From contig NZ_JMSQ01000005.1 in NCBI RefSeq assembly GCF_000696575.1, positions 1 through 64,000 on the forward strand: 64,000 nt of DNA, in the 5' to 3' direction. Made by a program: the position numbers and the translations under genes. This DNA is from Siccibacter colletis. Its GTDB lineage: Bacteria; Pseudomonadota; Gammaproteobacteria; Enterobacterales; Enterobacteriaceae. This document shows positions 32,711-44,373 of this stretch, piece by piece (position 1 is the first letter of the stretch; every line of letters starts with the position of its first letter). Under the pieces are notes generated by a model, which saw only the letters and a list, made by a program, of their open reading frames with translations, was not told the DNA's origin and did no database searches.

Positions 32711-33063
32711 CCAGCAGGAAAATGCATAAACGGCGTTTCAAAACGAAAAATCAATAACTTAAAACCTGACGATATGCACATTAATTGCATAATAAGTGAA
32801 TAATCATCTGAATGGACCCCGATGCGGGGCAAAGCGCGAGAAAGTTTATGCAGGTTTAGCATTTCATACTGGATCTGTGATCGACCGCGTTATTTCAGGG
32901 CAGCCGCTGCCTCTTTTCAGGGCAGTACGCCATTAAATGGTGCGCTTCGCCTGCCAGCTTTCACCTGTCGCGTTAATTGGCAAAACCGATGGATGGCAGC
33001 AGCAACCGGATCGCTTTTCTGCTACCATCCCGGCACTCTCACTTCACACAGTGGCTGCGACTT
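32711..33063. other. ast upstream control region and xthA leader
   Basis: No gene seen. TGAATAATCAT at 32797-32807 resembles one half of an ArgR box and TGCACATTAATTGCA near 32775 vaguely resembles an NtrC site; both are weak. The rest leads to xthA. An 81-codon plus-strand frame from 32822 overlaps the xthA start and has no ribosome site. Confidence 0.4.
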
Positions 33064-33870
33064 ATGAAATTTGTCTCTTTTAATATCAACGGCCTGCGCG
33101 CCCGCCCCCATCAGCTGGAGGCGCTGGTAGAAAAGCATGCGCCGGACGTTATCGGCCTGCAGGAAACGAAAGTCCACGATGACATGTTCCCGCTCGAAGA
33201 TGTCGCAAAGCTGGGCTACAACGTGTTCTATCACGGCCAGAAAGGGCATTACGGTGTGGCGCTGTTAACCAAAGCGTCGCCGATTTCCGTACGCCGCGGC
33301 TTCCCTGACGACGGTGAAGAGGCCCAGCGCCGTCTGATTATGGCGGAGATCCCGTCCCCGGTCGGTAACATCACCGTTATCAATGGTTACTTCCCGCAGG
33401 GCGAAAGCCGTGACCACCCGACCAAGTTCCCGGCCAAAGCGAAGTTCTATCAGGATCTGCAGAATTTCCTGGAAACCGAGCTGAAAAAAGAGAACCCGGT
33501 GCTGATCATGGGCGATATGAACATCAGCCCGACGGATCTGGATATCGGTATCGGGGAAGACAGCCGCAAGCGCTGGCTGCGCACCGGGAAATGCTCCTTC
33601 CTGCCGGAAGAGCGTGAGTGGATGGCGCGTCTGAAAAACTGGGGTCTGGTGGACACCTTCCGCGCCGCTAACCCGGAGGTCAATGACCGCTTCTCGTGGT
33701 TCGACTACCGCTCTCGCGGCTTCGACGACAATCGCGGGCTGCGTATCGATCTGCTGATGGCCAGCGAAGGCCTGATGCCGCACTGCGTTGAAACCGGTAT
33801 CGACTATGAGATCCGCGCGATGGAAAAACCTTCTGACCACGCGCCGGTCTGGGCCAGCTTCAAACTCTGA
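33064..33870 (+). CDS. xthA: Exodeoxyribonuclease III
   Basis: 268-residue Mg-dependent AP endonuclease and 3'-5' exonuclease of base-excision repair. Active-site residues visible: Asn7 in SFNING, Glu34 in GLQETKV, Asp/Asn in MGDMNISP near 151-153, and the C-terminal SDHAPV His near 259. The ATG at 33064 gives the E. coli length; the ribosome site is weak. The ydjXYZ-ynjABCDEF block that lies between xthA and nudG in E. coli is absent. Confidence 0.98.
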   Translation: MKFVSFNINGLRARPHQLEALVEKHAPDVIGLQETKVHDDMFPLEDVAKLGYNVFYHGQKGHYGVALLTKASPISVRRGFPDDGEEAQRRLIMAEIPSPVGNITVINGYFPQGESRDHPTKFPAKAKFYQDLQNFLETELKKENPVLIMGDMNISPTDLDIGIGEDSRKRWLRTGKCSFLPEEREWMARLKNWGLVDTFRAANPEVNDRFSWFDYRSRGFDDNRGLRIDLLMASEGLMPHCVETGIDYEIRAMEKPSDHAPVWASFKL

Positions 33871-33916
33871 TCCCTCAGGCTCCCCGGCAACGGGGAGCCG
33901 TCTGTGAAAACACCTG

Positions 33917-34324
33917 ATGAAAACCATTGATGTTGTCGCTGCCATTATCGAGCAGCAGGGCAAAATTTTACTGGCCCGGTGGCCGCCAGAGGGCGACCAG
34001 CCTGGTCTTTGGGAGTTTCCCGGCGGGAAAGTCGAGGCCAACGAAACCCAGCCCGCGGCGCTACAGCGGGAACTGCGGGAAGAGTTAGCGATTGATGCCC
34101 GGATTGGCGGCTACGTGGCGAGCCACCGGCGCGAGGTGACGGGCAGAATGATCCATCTTCATGCCTGGCACGTGGTGGCGTTTCGCGGAGAGTTGACGGC
34201 GCTGTGCCACAGCGCGCTGCGCTGGTGCACCCCGCACGAGGCGTTGACCATGGATCTCGCCCCGGCGGATGTGCCCCTGCTGGAGGCGTTTATTCGCGCA
34301 CGCGACGCCAGACCAGCGGATTAG
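33917..34324 (+). CDS. nudG: CTP/pyrimidine nucleotide pyrophosphohydrolase NudG
   Basis: 135-residue Nudix enzyme. The Nudix box reads GGKVEANETQPAALQRELRE followed by ELAID (GX5EX7REUXEEXGU pattern, with Ala in place of the usual Gly). E. coli NudG hydrolyses CTP, dCTP and oxidised or methylated pyrimidine nucleotides. ASHRREVTGRMIHLHAWHV and LAPADVPLLEAF match. No clear ribosome site. A GC-rich hairpin (GGCTCCCC / GGGGAGCC) without a T run lies in the xthA-nudG gap. Convergent 3' overlap of 35 bp with ynjH. Confidence 0.94.
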   Translation: MKTIDVVAAIIEQQGKILLARWPPEGDQPGLWEFPGGKVEANETQPAALQRELREELAIDARIGGYVASHRREVTGRMIHLHAWHVVAFRGELTALCHSALRWCTPHEALTMDLAPADVPLLEAFIRARDARPAD

Positions 34325-34571
34325 TACTCAGGGTTTTCTCGTCGCGCTGGCACTGCATCAGCACGCCTTCGGTTTTAATCACCGCCCCTTCCGAGTAATT
34401 CTCATTCTGGTAGATGCAGCACTGGGTGCACTGCTGGGCGCGCTGCCCGCCGCTGCTGAACACTTCCGGCGGTATGCTGACGTCCACGTCTGGCCGGTAG
34501 CGATCCGCTGCCGCTGGCAGACTCACCAGTAACGCCGCCGCCATCACCCATCCCCATTTTACCGTGACCAT
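34290..34571 (-). CDS. ynjH: DUF1496 secreted protein YnjH
   Basis: 93 residues: a signal peptide (cleavage after PAAA), then the conserved YRPDVDVSIPPEVFSSGGQRA and CTQCCIYQNENYSEG segments with a Cys-rich motif, ending STNPLVWRRV as in E. coli YnjH. GAGAGGGAT precedes the ATG. Function unknown; exported. Confidence 0.92.
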   Translation of the reverse strand: MVTVKWGWVMAAALLVSLPAAADRYRPDVDVSIPPEVFSSGGQRAQQCTQCCIYQNENYSEGAVIKTEGVLMQCQRDEKTLSTNPLVWRRVRE

Positions 34572-34674
34572 ATCCCTCTCCCGAACCGTTACGTTGTGAA
34601 TATGACTATAGCCGCTGCGATCGCGGGCATTGGGTAAAAGACGCGGGGTTTATCGCGTCACTTTTCACGATTGC

Positions 34675-36624
34675 TTACGCCGGAGGCGCGGCGGCATCCG
34701 GTTTTTTGCTTTTGCCGCGCGGGCTGCGCTTCGCGCCTTTCGACGCGGCTGATTTCCCGCCGCCCGGGGCGACGATACCGCGAAACTGACGCGTCGGCGT
34801 GCTGCGCGCCTGGTCGATCAAGGTATACAGCGTGGAAACCAGCGGCTGCATGAAGTCCTGGTAGCGGCACTGTTTTTCGCTGATTTGCGTCAGGGTCGAT
34901 TCCCACTGCGCGGTCATGTCCGGGCGCGCCGCCAGCTCCGGTAAGGCGTGGATCAGCGCGCGTCCGGCATCGGTGGAACGGATGTAGCGCCCGTTTTTCA
35001 CCAGGAAACCGCGTTTAAACAGCAGTTCGATAATGCCCGCACGCGTCGCTTCCGTGCCCAGCCCGTCGGTGGCGCGCAGGATTTTTTTCAGATCTTTGTC
35101 CTGCACGAAGCGCGCGATCCCGGTCATGGCAGAGAGCAGCGTGGCATCGGTGAAGTGGCGCGGCGGCTGGGTCTGGCGCTCCACCACTTCGCCCTTCTCG
35201 CACAGCAGGCTGTCGCCCTTCGCCACGACCGGCAGCGGCGTACCGTCGTTCTCTTCGTCGCGCTCTTTTCCACCCAGCAAGGCCCGCCAGCCGGCTTCCG
35301 CGAGAAAGCGAGCTTTGGCGATAAATTTCCCGTTTTCGATATCCAGCTCAATGGTGCATTTGCGGAACACCGCATCCGGGCAGAACTGCATCAGGTACTG
35401 ACGGGCAATCAGGCTGTACACCTTCGCTTCGTTATCCGTCAGGTTGACCGCGCTGCTGCGCGCCGTGGGGATAATTGCGTGGTGCGCGTCCACCTTGCCG
35501 TCATCCCAGCAGCGGTTGCGGGTATCCGGGTTCACCGCCGGCTGCGGCAGCAGGTCGCTGGCGTGAACGCTGATGGCATTCATCACCGCGTGGCGACCGG
35601 CAAAGTGCTCTTCCGGCAGATAGCGGCTGTCGGAACGCGGATAGGTAATCAGCTTGTGGGTTTCATACAGCTTCTGGCAGATGTCGAGCACGTTCTGCGC
35701 GCTGAGGTTAAAGCGCTTCGCGGCCTCAATCTGCAGCGAGGAGAGCGAAAACGGCAGCGGCGCGATTTCTGATTCCCGTTTATCGTTATACGCCGTGACC
35801 GCCGCCGGCTTGCCGGCAATGCGGTTGACCACGTGGTCAGCCAGCGGACGATGCAGCAGACGCCCTTCTTCATCCTGCCAGGGTTCACAGGCTTCGCTCG
35901 GCTGCCAGAGCGCGACAAACCGCTCATCGGCGGGGGTGACGATGTGCGCTTTCACATCGAAGAAATCTTTCGGGATGAAGTTTTCGATCTCTTCATCGCG
36001 CCGCACCACCAGCCCCAGCACCGGCGTCTGTACCCGTCCGACCGAGAGCACGCCCTGATAGCCGGCGTTGCGCCCGAGAATGGTGTAAGCCCGGGTCATG
36101 TTGATGCCGTAGAGCCAGTCGGCACGGGCGCGGGCCAGCGCCGAGACGCACAGCGGGATAAACTCGCTGTTGGCGCGCAGACGTGAGATGGCGCGCTCCA
36201 CCGCCTGCGGGTTGAGATCGTTAATCAGACACCGCTGCACCTGCTGGCGCTTTTCCGGTGCCAGTTGCAGGTAATCGAGCACTTCGTCCACCAGCAGCTG
36301 CCCTTCCCGGTCCGGGTCACCGGCGTGGATCACTTCGCTGGCCTCATTGAGCAGGCGCTTCACCACGTTAAGCTGTTTGGCGACCGAGGCGCGGGGCTGC
36401 AGCTGCCACTTCTCTGGCACGATAGGCAGATCGCCCAGATCCCAGCGGGCGTAGCGCCCGTCGTAGGCATCGGGTTGCGCCTGTTCCAGCAGGTGGCCAA
36501 CGCACCAGGTCACCACCTGACCGTTACCGCATTCGATGTAGCCGTCGCCGCGACGATGCGGTTTCGGCAGCACGTCGGCGATCGCACGGCCAAGACTGGG
36601 TTTTTCGGCAATAAACAGGCGCAT
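34675..36624 (-). CDS. topB: DNA topoisomerase III
   Basis: 649-residue type IA topoisomerase that decatenates replication and recombination intermediates. TOPRIM domain with [15 protein letters not shown] at the N-terminus and DPDREGQ near 103-109; catalytic Tyr328 in [12 protein letters not shown]; a lysine- and proline-rich C-terminal tail ([20 protein letters not shown]). Length close to the 653 of E. coli. selD lies 4 bp upstream on the same strand, so they probably share a transcript. gdhA and ynjI, which sit between ynjH and topB in E. coli, are missing. Confidence 0.97.
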   Translation of the reverse strand: MRLFIAEKPSLGRAIADVLPKPHRRGDGYIECGNGQVVTWCVGHLLEQAQPDAYDGRYARWDLGDLPIVPEKWQLQPRASVAKQLNVVKRLLNEASEVIHAGDPDREGQLLVDEVLDYLQLAPEKRQQVQRCLINDLNPQAVERAISRLRANSEFIPLCVSALARARADWLYGINMTRAYTILGRNAGYQGVLSVGRVQTPVLGLVVRRDEEIENFIPKDFFDVKAHIVTPADERFVALWQPSEACEPWQDEEGRLLHRPLADHVVNRIAGKPAAVTAYNDKRESEIAPLPFSLSSLQIEAAKRFNLSAQNVLDICQKLYETHKLITYPRSDSRYLPEEHFAGRHAVMNAISVHASDLLPQPAVNPDTRNRCWDDGKVDAHHAIIPTARSSAVNLTDNEAKVYSLIARQYLMQFCPDAVFRKCTIELDIENGKFIAKARFLAEAGWRALLGGKERDEENDGTPLPVVAKGDSLLCEKGEVVERQTQPPRHFTDATLLSAMTGIARFVQDKDLKKILRATDGLGTEATRAGIIELLFKRGFLVKNGRYIRSTDAGRALIHALPELAARPDMTAQWESTLTQISEKQCRYQDFMQPLVSTLYTLIDQARSTPTRQFRGIVAPGGGKSAASKGAKRSPRGKSKKPDAAAPPA

Positions 36625-36628
36625 TGGA

Positions 36629-37672
36629 TCAGCGGATCTCGATCATCGGACGCCCGGCGCGGGCGGTGGTCAGCTCGCCGATAGCGGTCAGGGTGATGCC
36701 CCGCTCCGCCGCCAGCTGCGCCACCTGCGCTTCGGCATCCGGCGTCACCGCCAGCAGCAGGCCGCCGGAGGTTTGTGGATCGCACAGCAGGCTGCGCTGG
36801 GCATCGCTCATTTCACCCATCAGGTGACCATAGCTGGCGAAGTTGCGGGCAGTACCACCTGGCACGCAGCCCTGTTCGATGTAGCTTTCCACGCCCGGCA
36901 GTGTCGGCACGTCGGCGTAACGCACCTGCGCCTGCACCCCTGCGCCCTGGCAGAGTTCGCTCAGATGCCCAAGCAGGCCGAAGCCGGTGACGTCGGTCAT
37001 CGCCTTCACGCCCTCGATACTGGCCAGTTCCGCGCCGATGCTGTTGAGCTGGCACATCACCTCGGTGGCCAGCCCTTTGTGCTCGTCGCGCAGCAGGGAT
37101 TTTTTCTCGGCGGTAGAGAGCACGCCGATACCCAGCGGCTTGGTAAGCCACAGGGTGCAGCCCGCTTCCGCAGTGCTGTTTTTCTTCACCCGTTCGGTGG
37201 GGACGATGCCGGTCACCGCGAGGCCGAAGATCGGCTCCGGGGCGTCGATGGAGTGGCCGCCAGCCAGCGCGATGCCAGCCTGCTGACAGGCGAAGCGTCC
37301 GCCGTCGACCACGTCACGGGCGATCTCCGGTGCCAGGGTGTTGATCGGCCAGCCGAGGATGGCGATCGCCATGATCGGTTTCCCGCCCATCGCGTAGATA
37401 TCGCTGATGGCGTTGGTGGCGGCGATACGGCCGAAATCGAACGGGGAATCGACGATCGGCATAAAGAAGTCGGTGGTGCTGATAACGCTGGTGCCGTTGC
37501 CCAGGTCATACACCGCGGCATCATCGCGGGTTTCATTTCCGACCAGCAGGTTTGGGTCAAGGAACTTCGCCATGTCGCTGTGCAGAATGGTATCGAGCAC
37601 CTTCGGGGAAATTTTACAGCCGCAACCAGCTCCGTGGCTGTACTGGGTCAAACGAACAGTTTGCTCACTCAT
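36629..37672 (-). CDS. selD: Selenide, water dikinase
   Basis: 347-residue enzyme making selenophosphate from selenide and ATP, needed for selenocysteine and selenouridine. The active-site loop reads HGAGCGCK with Cys17 (not selenocysteine) and Lys20, as in E. coli. ATP-binding Asp residues lie in [22 protein letters not shown] and [14 protein letters not shown] 37672 has AGGAG six nt upstream and gives the E. coli length; an ATG two codons earlier touches the ribosome site. Confidence 0.97.
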   Translation of the reverse strand: MSEQTVRLTQYSHGAGCGCKISPKVLDTILHSDMAKFLDPNLLVGNETRDDAAVYDLGNGTSVISTTDFFMPIVDSPFDFGRIAATNAISDIYAMGGKPIMAIAILGWPINTLAPEIARDVVDGGRFACQQAGIALAGGHSIDAPEPIFGLAVTGIVPTERVKKNSTAEAGCTLWLTKPLGIGVLSTAEKKSLLRDEHKGLATEVMCQLNSIGAELASIEGVKAMTDVTGFGLLGHLSELCQGAGVQAQVRYADVPTLPGVESYIEQGCVPGGTARNFASYGHLMGEMSDAQRSLLCDPQTSGGLLLAVTPDAEAQVAQLAAERGITLTAIGELTTARAGRPMIEIR

Positions 37673-37789
37673 GGACATCTCCTGTCATTGGCAACGCGCT
37701 ATGGTAGCGCTCAAACACCCGAGTGATAAGTCTGGCTGTCTGAATTGGCGGGCAGTTGCTCACAATCCAGACAGATTTGCGAAAGGGGA

Positions 37790-38341
37790 TCAGAAACGGG
37801 TCACGAACGGGCGGGTGTCCGGCACGCTGATGGTGGTGGAGGCTTTCAGCTGTGGGGTGCCGAGGTAGAGGAAACCGACGATCTGATCCTGCTCAGCGCA
37901 GCCGAAGGCGTCACGCACCACCGGGCTGTCGGTCAGCGGGCCGCTGCGCCAGATGCCGTTGAAGCCCTGAGCCAGCGCGGCCATCTGCATCGCCATCACC
38001 GCACAGCCTGCGGACAGCAATTGCTCCCAGCGCGGCACCTTCGGGTGGTCATGGCACTTCGCCACCACGGTAATGATCAGCGGGGCGCGGAACGGCGCGC
38101 TGCGCGCTTTTTCAATGGCTTTCTCGTCGCCACCGTTGGCGCGTGCTGCCTGCTCAAGCACGCTGCTGAAGCGCTCGCGGCCGTCGTTCTCAATCACAAA
38201 GAAGTGCCAGGGTTGCAGCGTCTTGTGGTCAGGGGCGCGCATCCCGGCCTGCAGGATCTTTTCCAGCGCGTCGCCCGTGGGGGCGGGGTCCGCCAGACGC
38301 GAGGCGCTGCGGCGATTTACAAGCAGATCTAATGCGTCCAT
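37790..38341 (-). CDS. ydjA: Nitroreductase family protein YdjA
   Basis: 183-residue FMN-dependent nitroreductase-fold protein. FMN-contact RRSASRL near 10-16, [19 protein letters not shown] near 33-51, and [12 protein letters not shown] in the C-terminal half match E. coli YdjA, a minimal family member of unknown substrate. ACCAGGAGTAAAGAA precedes the ATG; the long upstream frame extension (39 codons) is not supported. Divergent from sppA. Confidence 0.95.
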   Translation of the reverse strand: MDALDLLVNRRSASRLADPAPTGDALEKILQAGMRAPDHKTLQPWHFFVIENDGRERFSSVLEQAARANGGDEKAIEKARSAPFRAPLIITVVAKCHDHPKVPRWEQLLSAGCAVMAMQMAALAQGFNGIWRSGPLTDSPVVRDAFGCAEQDQIVGFLYLGTPQLKASTTISVPDTRPFVTRF

Positions 38342-38506
38342 TTCTTTACTCCTGGTCAGTTTTTTTAACGGCAAGCTAACATAGCGACTGAATTTGTTAC
38401 AGCCCCGGCAGCGATTCCTGCTGACAACGTGCCGCCGGGTATTTAGGATAACCGACACATCTGGCTGTTCCAGTCAGTAGGGTCAATTAATGGATATGGA
38501 GAATAC

Positions 38507-40357
38507 ATGCGTACCCTGTGGCGATTTATTGCCGGTTTTTTTAAATGGACCTGGCGTCTGCTGAACTTCATCAGGGAACTGGTGTTGAATCTGTTTTTCA
38601 TTCTGCTGGTGCTGGTGGGTGTCGGCATCTGGATGCAGCTCTCCAGCGGCCCGTCCGCACCCGCACGCGGGGCACTGCTGCTCGACATCGCCGGGGTGGT
38701 GGTTGATAAGCCGTCGGTGAACAACAAGCTCGGCGCGTTAGGCCGTCAGCTGTTCGGTGCCAGCTCCGATCGCTTACAGGAAAACTCCCTGTTCGATATC
38801 GTCAATATGATCCGTCAGGCGAAAGACGACCGGAACATTACCGGCATCGTGCTGGATCTGAAGGATTTCGCCGGGGCCGATCAGCCGTCGATGCAGTATA
38901 TCGGCAAGGCGCTGCGCGAGTTCCGCGACAGCGGTAAGCCGGTGTTTGCGGTGGGCGAGAGCTACAGCCAGAGCCAGTACTACCTTGCCAGCTTCGCCAA
39001 TAAAGTGTGGCTTTCGCCGCAGGGCACGGTGGATTTGCATGGTTTCGCCACCAACGGGCTGTACTACAAATCGCTGCTCGACAAGCTGAAAGTCTCAACC
39101 CACGTGTTCCGCGTCGGCACTTATAAGTCGGCGGTCGAGCCGTTTATTCGTGATGACATGTCGCCTGCCGCGCGCGAAGCCGACAGCCGCTGGATTGGCG
39201 AGCTGTGGCAGAACTATCTCAACACCATCGCCGCTAACCGCAACATTCCGTGGCAGCAGGTGTTCCCTGGCGCGCAGGGCGTGCTTGAAGGCCTGACCGC
39301 CACCCAGGGCGATACCGCGCAGTATGCGCTGAAGAACAAGCTGGTGGACGAGCTGGGCAGCAACGCCACTATCGAGAAAGCGCTGACCAAGCAGTTCGGC
39401 TGGAGCAGCATCGATAAGAACTTCAGCGCGGTCAGCATGTATGACTACATGCTGAAAAAACCGGTGGAAACCGGCTCGGCCATCGCCGTGATCTACGCTA
39501 ACGGCGCGATCATGGACGGCCCGGAAACTGCTGGCAACGTTGGGGGTGATACCACGGCTTCACAGATCCGCGATGCGCGACTGGATGCGAAAGTGAAAGC
39601 GATCGTGCTGCGCGTGAACAGTCCGGGCGGCAGCGTCAACGCCTCGGAGCTGATCCGTGAAGAGCTGGCCGCAGCGAAAGCAGCCGGCAAGCCGGTGGTG
39701 GTATCGATGGGCGGCATGGCTGCGTCGGGCGGGTACTGGATTTCGACGCCGGCCAACTACATCGTGGCTAACCAGAGCACGCTCACCGGCTCTATCGGCA
39801 TTTTCGGGGTGATCAACACCTTCGAAAACAGCCTCGACAGCATCGGGGTGCATACCGACGGTGTGGCGACCTCGCCGCTGGCGGATATTGCTCTCACCAA
39901 AACCCTGCCGCCGGAAGTGCAGCAGATGATGCAACTCGGCATCGAAAACGGCTATCAGCGCTTTATCAGCCTGGTGGCGGCCTCACGTAAACAGACCCCG
40001 GAGCAGATCGACAAGATTGCTCAGGGTCACGTCTGGACCGGCCTGGATGCGAAAGGCAACGGTCTCGTGGACGGCCTCGGTGACTTCGATGATGCGGTGA
40101 ACAAAGCCGCCGAGCTGGCGAAGCTGAAGAGCTGGCATCTGGCTTACTTCCAGGAAGAGCCGGGCTTTATGGATATGGTGCTGGAGGGCATCACCGGGTC
40201 GGTGCACGCTATGCTGCCGCAGGCGCTGCAGGCCTACTTCCCGGCTCCGGTCGCTGATGCGGCGCGGGAGCTGAAAGCCCAGGGCGATAAGTTCGCCACG
40301 CTGAACGACCCGCAGAATCGTTACGCGTTCTGCCTCACCTGCGCCGACGTGCGCTAA
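38507..40357 (+). CDS. sppA: Protease IV (signal peptide peptidase SppA)
   Basis: 616-residue inner-membrane serine protease that degrades cleaved signal peptides. One N-terminal membrane segment (about 25-45, [19 protein letters not shown]), then two tandem S49 domains. The dyad is split between repeats: Lys in [11 protein letters not shown] near 209 and Ser in [12 protein letters not shown] near 409. The C-terminal tail is as in E. coli. Works as a tetramer facing the periplasm. A terminator follows. Confidence 0.97.
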   Translation: MRTLWRFIAGFFKWTWRLLNFIRELVLNLFFILLVLVGVGIWMQLSSGPSAPARGALLLDIAGVVVDKPSVNNKLGALGRQLFGASSDRLQENSLFDIVNMIRQAKDDRNITGIVLDLKDFAGADQPSMQYIGKALREFRDSGKPVFAVGESYSQSQYYLASFANKVWLSPQGTVDLHGFATNGLYYKSLLDKLKVSTHVFRVGTYKSAVEPFIRDDMSPAAREADSRWIGELWQNYLNTIAANRNIPWQQVFPGAQGVLEGLTATQGDTAQYALKNKLVDELGSNATIEKALTKQFGWSSIDKNFSAVSMYDYMLKKPVETGSAIAVIYANGAIMDGPETAGNVGGDTTASQIRDARLDAKVKAIVLRVNSPGGSVNASELIREELAAAKAAGKPVVVSMGGMAASGGYWISTPANYIVANQSTLTGSIGIFGVINTFENSLDSIGVHTDGVATSPLADIALTKTLPPEVQQMMQLGIENGYQRFISLVAASRKQTPEQIDKIAQGHVWTGLDAKGNGLVDGLGDFDDAVNKAAELAKLKSWHLAYFQEEPGFMDMVLEGITGSVHAMLPQALQAYFPAPVADAARELKAQGDKFATLNDPQNRYAFCLTCADVR

Positions 40358-40361
40358 TGCG

Positions 40362-40387
40362 AAAACCCGGCTGCGGCCGGGTTTTTT
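40362..40387 (+). terminator. Terminator of sppA
   Basis: AAAACCCGGC-TGCG-GCCGGGTTTT followed by TT. Confidence 0.9.
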
Positions 40388-40482
40388 CTTTCTGCCCCGA
40401 CCACCTGCCTCTGCGCTGCCACTTCCGGCGGGTTAAGGTATACTTCGCCCCGTCACGCATACGCACAACATAAAGTCCACTC

Positions 40483-41499
40483 ATGCAAAAAAAATCGATT
40501 TACGTTGCCTATACCGGCGGCACCATTGGGATGCAGCGTTCTGAACAGGGTTACATTCCGGTGTCAGGGCATCTGCAGCATCAGCTGGCGTTAATGCCGG
40601 AGTTCCACCGCCCGGAGATGCCGGATTTCACCATCCATGAGTACGATCCGCTGATGGATTCCTCGGACATGACGCCGCAGGACTGGCAGCATATCGCCGA
40701 TGATATTAAAGCCAACTATCACCGCTACGACGGCTTCGTGATCCTGCACGGCACCGATACCATGGCGTTCACCGCCTCGGCGCTGTCGTTCATGCTGGAA
40801 AACCTCAGCAAACCGGTGATCGTTACCGGGTCGCAGATCCCGCTGGCGGAGCTGCGTTCCGACGGGCAGACCAACCTGCTTAACGCCCTCTACGTGGCGG
40901 CTAACTACCCGATCAGTGAAGTGACGCTGTTCTTCAACAACCGTCTCTACCGCGGGAACCGCACCACCAAAGCGCACGCCGACGGCTTCGATGCCTTCGC
41001 CTCCCCTAACCTGCCGCCGCTGCTGGAAGCGGGTATTCATATTCGTCGCCTGAATACGCCGCCGGCCCCGCAGGGCAACGGCGAGCTGATCGTGCATCAG
41101 ATCACCCCGCAGCCGGTAGGCGTGCTGACCATTTATCCTGGGATCAGCGCGGACGTGGTGCGCAACTTCCTGCGCCAGCCGGTAAAAGCCCTGATTCTGC
41201 GCTCTTACGGGGTCGGCAACGCGCCGCAGAATGGCGATTTCCTTAACGAGCTGCGCGATGCCTGTTCACGCGGGATCGTGGTGGTTAACCTCACGCAGTG
41301 TATGTCCGGGAAGGTCAACATGGGCGGGTACGCCACCGGCAACGCCCTCGCCCACGCTGGCGTGATCAGCGGCTATGACATGACGGTTGAGGCAACCCTG
41401 ACTAAACTGCACTATTTACTGTGTCAGGGTCTGGATGCACAGGCCAACCGCGACGCCATGATGGCGAACCTGCGCGGTGAGCTGACGCTCAATGACTGA
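40483..41499 (+). CDS. ansA: L-asparaginase I (cytoplasmic)
   Basis: 338-residue asparaginase without signal peptide, of the low-affinity cytoplasmic type. Threonine motifs: YTGGTIGM near 10-17 and HGTDTMAFTASALSF near 89-103; Lys in NNRLYRGNRTTKAHADGFDAF near 150-165 belongs to the active site and allosteric region. Ends ELTLND. pncA starts 26 bp after its stop; the two probably form an operon, as in E. coli. Confidence 0.97.
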   Translation: MQKKSIYVAYTGGTIGMQRSEQGYIPVSGHLQHQLALMPEFHRPEMPDFTIHEYDPLMDSSDMTPQDWQHIADDIKANYHRYDGFVILHGTDTMAFTASALSFMLENLSKPVIVTGSQIPLAELRSDGQTNLLNALYVAANYPISEVTLFFNNRLYRGNRTTKAHADGFDAFASPNLPPLLEAGIHIRRLNTPPAPQGNGELIVHQITPQPVGVLTIYPGISADVVRNFLRQPVKALILRSYGVGNAPQNGDFLNELRDACSRGIVVVNLTQCMSGKVNMGGYATGNALAHAGVISGYDMTVEATLTKLHYLLCQGLDAQANRDAMMANLRGELTLND

Positions 41500-41525
41500 T
41501 GGCTGCTGCCAGCAAAGGAGAAAAT

Positions 41526-42167
41526 ATGAAACAACGTGCGCTGTTACTGGTCGATCTGCAGAATGATTTTTGCGCTGGCGGCGCGCTGGCGGTGGCCGAG
41601 GGCGACAGCACGGTAGACGTGGCAAATGTGCTGATCGACTGGAGCAAAGCCCGGGGTGAAGCCGTGGTGGCAAGTCAGGACTGGCACCCGGCCCATCACG
41701 GGAGCTTTGCCAGCCAGCATGGTGTCGAGCCGTTCAGCCAGGGTGAACTGGATGGCCTGCCGCAGACGTTCTGGCCGGATCACTGCGTGCAGGAGAGCGA
41801 GGGCGCGGCCCTGCATCCGCTGCTTAACGCCAACGCCATCGACGCGGTGTTTCATAAAGGCGAAAACCCGGCTATCGACAGCTACAGTGCCTTTTTCGAT
41901 AACGGCCACCGGCAAAAAACCGCGCTGGATGTCTGGCTGCGCCATCATGAAATTATCGAGCTGGTGGTGATGGGGCTGGCGACAGACTACTGCGTGAAAT
42001 ATACGGTGCTGGACGCGCTGCAGCTGGGTTACCGCGTGAACGTCATTACCGACGGCTGTCGCGGCGTTAACCTGAATCCGCAGGACAGCGCGCAGGCGTT
42101 TATGGATATGGCCGCCGCGGGAGCTACGCTCTACACCCTCGATGACTGGCGTGAAACCCAGGCATAA
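41526..42167 (+). CDS. pncA: Nicotinamidase
   Basis: 213-residue isochorismatase-like hydrolase turning nicotinamide into nicotinate for NAD salvage; it also activates pyrazinamide. Triad: Asp10 in LLVDLQNDF, Lys in FHKGENPAIDSYS near 111, Cys in GLATDYCVKYT near 156. Metal ligands in DWHPAHHGSF near 51-60. AAAGGAGAAAAT precedes ATG 41526. Confidence 0.97.
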   Translation: MKQRALLLVDLQNDFCAGGALAVAEGDSTVDVANVLIDWSKARGEAVVASQDWHPAHHGSFASQHGVEPFSQGELDGLPQTFWPDHCVQESEGAALHPLLNANAIDAVFHKGENPAIDSYSAFFDNGHRQKTALDVWLRHHEIIELVVMGLATDYCVKYTVLDALQLGYRVNVITDGCRGVNLNPQDSAQAFMDMAAAGATLYTLDDWRETQA

Positions 42168-42172
42168 TTGAT

Positions 42173-42198
42173 AAAGCCGCCCGGGAGGCGGCTTTTTT
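42173..42198 (+). terminator. Terminator of pncA
   Basis: AAAGCCGCC / GGCGGCTTT with TTT following, between convergent pncA and yeaC. Confidence 0.9.
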
Positions 42199-42204
42199 GT
42201 CGCG

Positions 42205-42483
42205 TTACTGCGGTTTGAGCGTAGCCAGCGGTGCCGGGGAGATCCCGAACTCGGTTTTCAGCTGTTGCTTGCTTTTGGTAACAATCTGGCCGTCCTGGCC
42301 GATGGTCATGTGCTGCGGATCGGTATTGTGGCGCATCTGCCACATCATCACCAGCTGCAGGCTGTTCTCTTTTTGCTCCGGCGTCAGTGCGACGCCATCC
42401 GGCCATTTTCCCAACTCAACGGCGGTTGCCAGACGCTGGTACACTTCCGGCGTCATGCTGCTGATTACATCATCAAGATTCAT
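42205..42483 (-). CDS. yeaC: DUF1315 protein YeaC
   Basis: 92 residues: MTPEVYQRLATAVELGKWPDG and the SKQQLKTEFGISPAPL tail match E. coli YeaC. Small cytoplasmic protein of unknown function. GTGGAGAAACG precedes ATG 42483; the 27-codon upstream extension overlaps the msrB stop and is not supported. It follows msrB on the same strand. Confidence 0.92.
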   Translation of the reverse strand: MNLDDVISSMTPEVYQRLATAVELGKWPDGVALTPEQKENSLQLVMMWQMRHNTDPQHMTIGQDGQIVTKSKQQLKTEFGISPAPLATLKPQ

Positions 42484-42526
42484 CGTTTCTCCACAGCGTG
42501 CTGGAATAATTTGCTGAAACGTTTCA

Positions 42527-42940
42527 TCAACCTTTGATCTGCTCGCCGCTATCGTCATCGGCAAAGTTCAGCGAGGCGGAATTAACGCAGTAACGTTCGC
42601 CAGTAGGCTGCGGGCCATCGGGGAAGACATGCCCCAGATGAGCATCACAGTTGCCACAGCGGATTTCGATACGCTGCATACCGTGCGAGTAGTCGTTGAT
42701 GTAGCGGATCGCCTCTTCGCTCACCGGCTCATAAAAGCTGGGCCAGCCGCAGCCGGAATCGTACTTGGATTGCGAGTTAAACAGCGCCGCATCACACACC
42801 AGGCAATGGTATACGCCTTCACGTTTGTTGTGCAGCAGACGCCCGGTGAATGGCGGTTCCGTGCCGTGTTTCTGCGTAACGTAGAACTGCATTTCCGTCA
42901 GATTTTGCTTCAGGTCATCCTGGGAATGTTCATTGCTCAT
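42527..42940 (-). CDS. msrB: Peptide methionine-R-sulfoxide reductase
   Basis: 137-residue thioredoxin-dependent enzyme repairing methionine-R-sulfoxide. Zinc-binding CXXC pairs: CLVCDAALF near 46 and [15 protein letters not shown] near 95; the catalytic Cys is in [11 protein letters not shown] near 118. [12 protein letters not shown] is the family core. Start ATG 42940 gives the E. coli length. Confidence 0.96.
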   Translation of the reverse strand: MSNEHSQDDLKQNLTEMQFYVTQKHGTEPPFTGRLLHNKREGVYHCLVCDAALFNSQSKYDSGCGWPSFYEPVSEEAIRYINDYSHGMQRIEIRCGNCDAHLGHVFPDGPQPTGERYCVNSASLNFADDDSGEQIKG

Positions 42941-44279
<1,339 letters not shown>

Positions 44280-44300
44280 GTGAGATGAGCAACTGACAAT

Positions 44301-44329
44301 AAAGAGCGACTTCGGTCGCTCTTTTTTTT
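44301..44329 (+). terminator. Terminator of gapA
   Basis: AAAGAGCGAC-TTCG-GTCGCTCTTT with six more T: a UUCG tetraloop hairpin. Confidence 0.93.
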
Positions 44330-44373
44330 GCGCATGCGCCGGCATCCCGACGCGAAGAGTGAGGACTGACTTG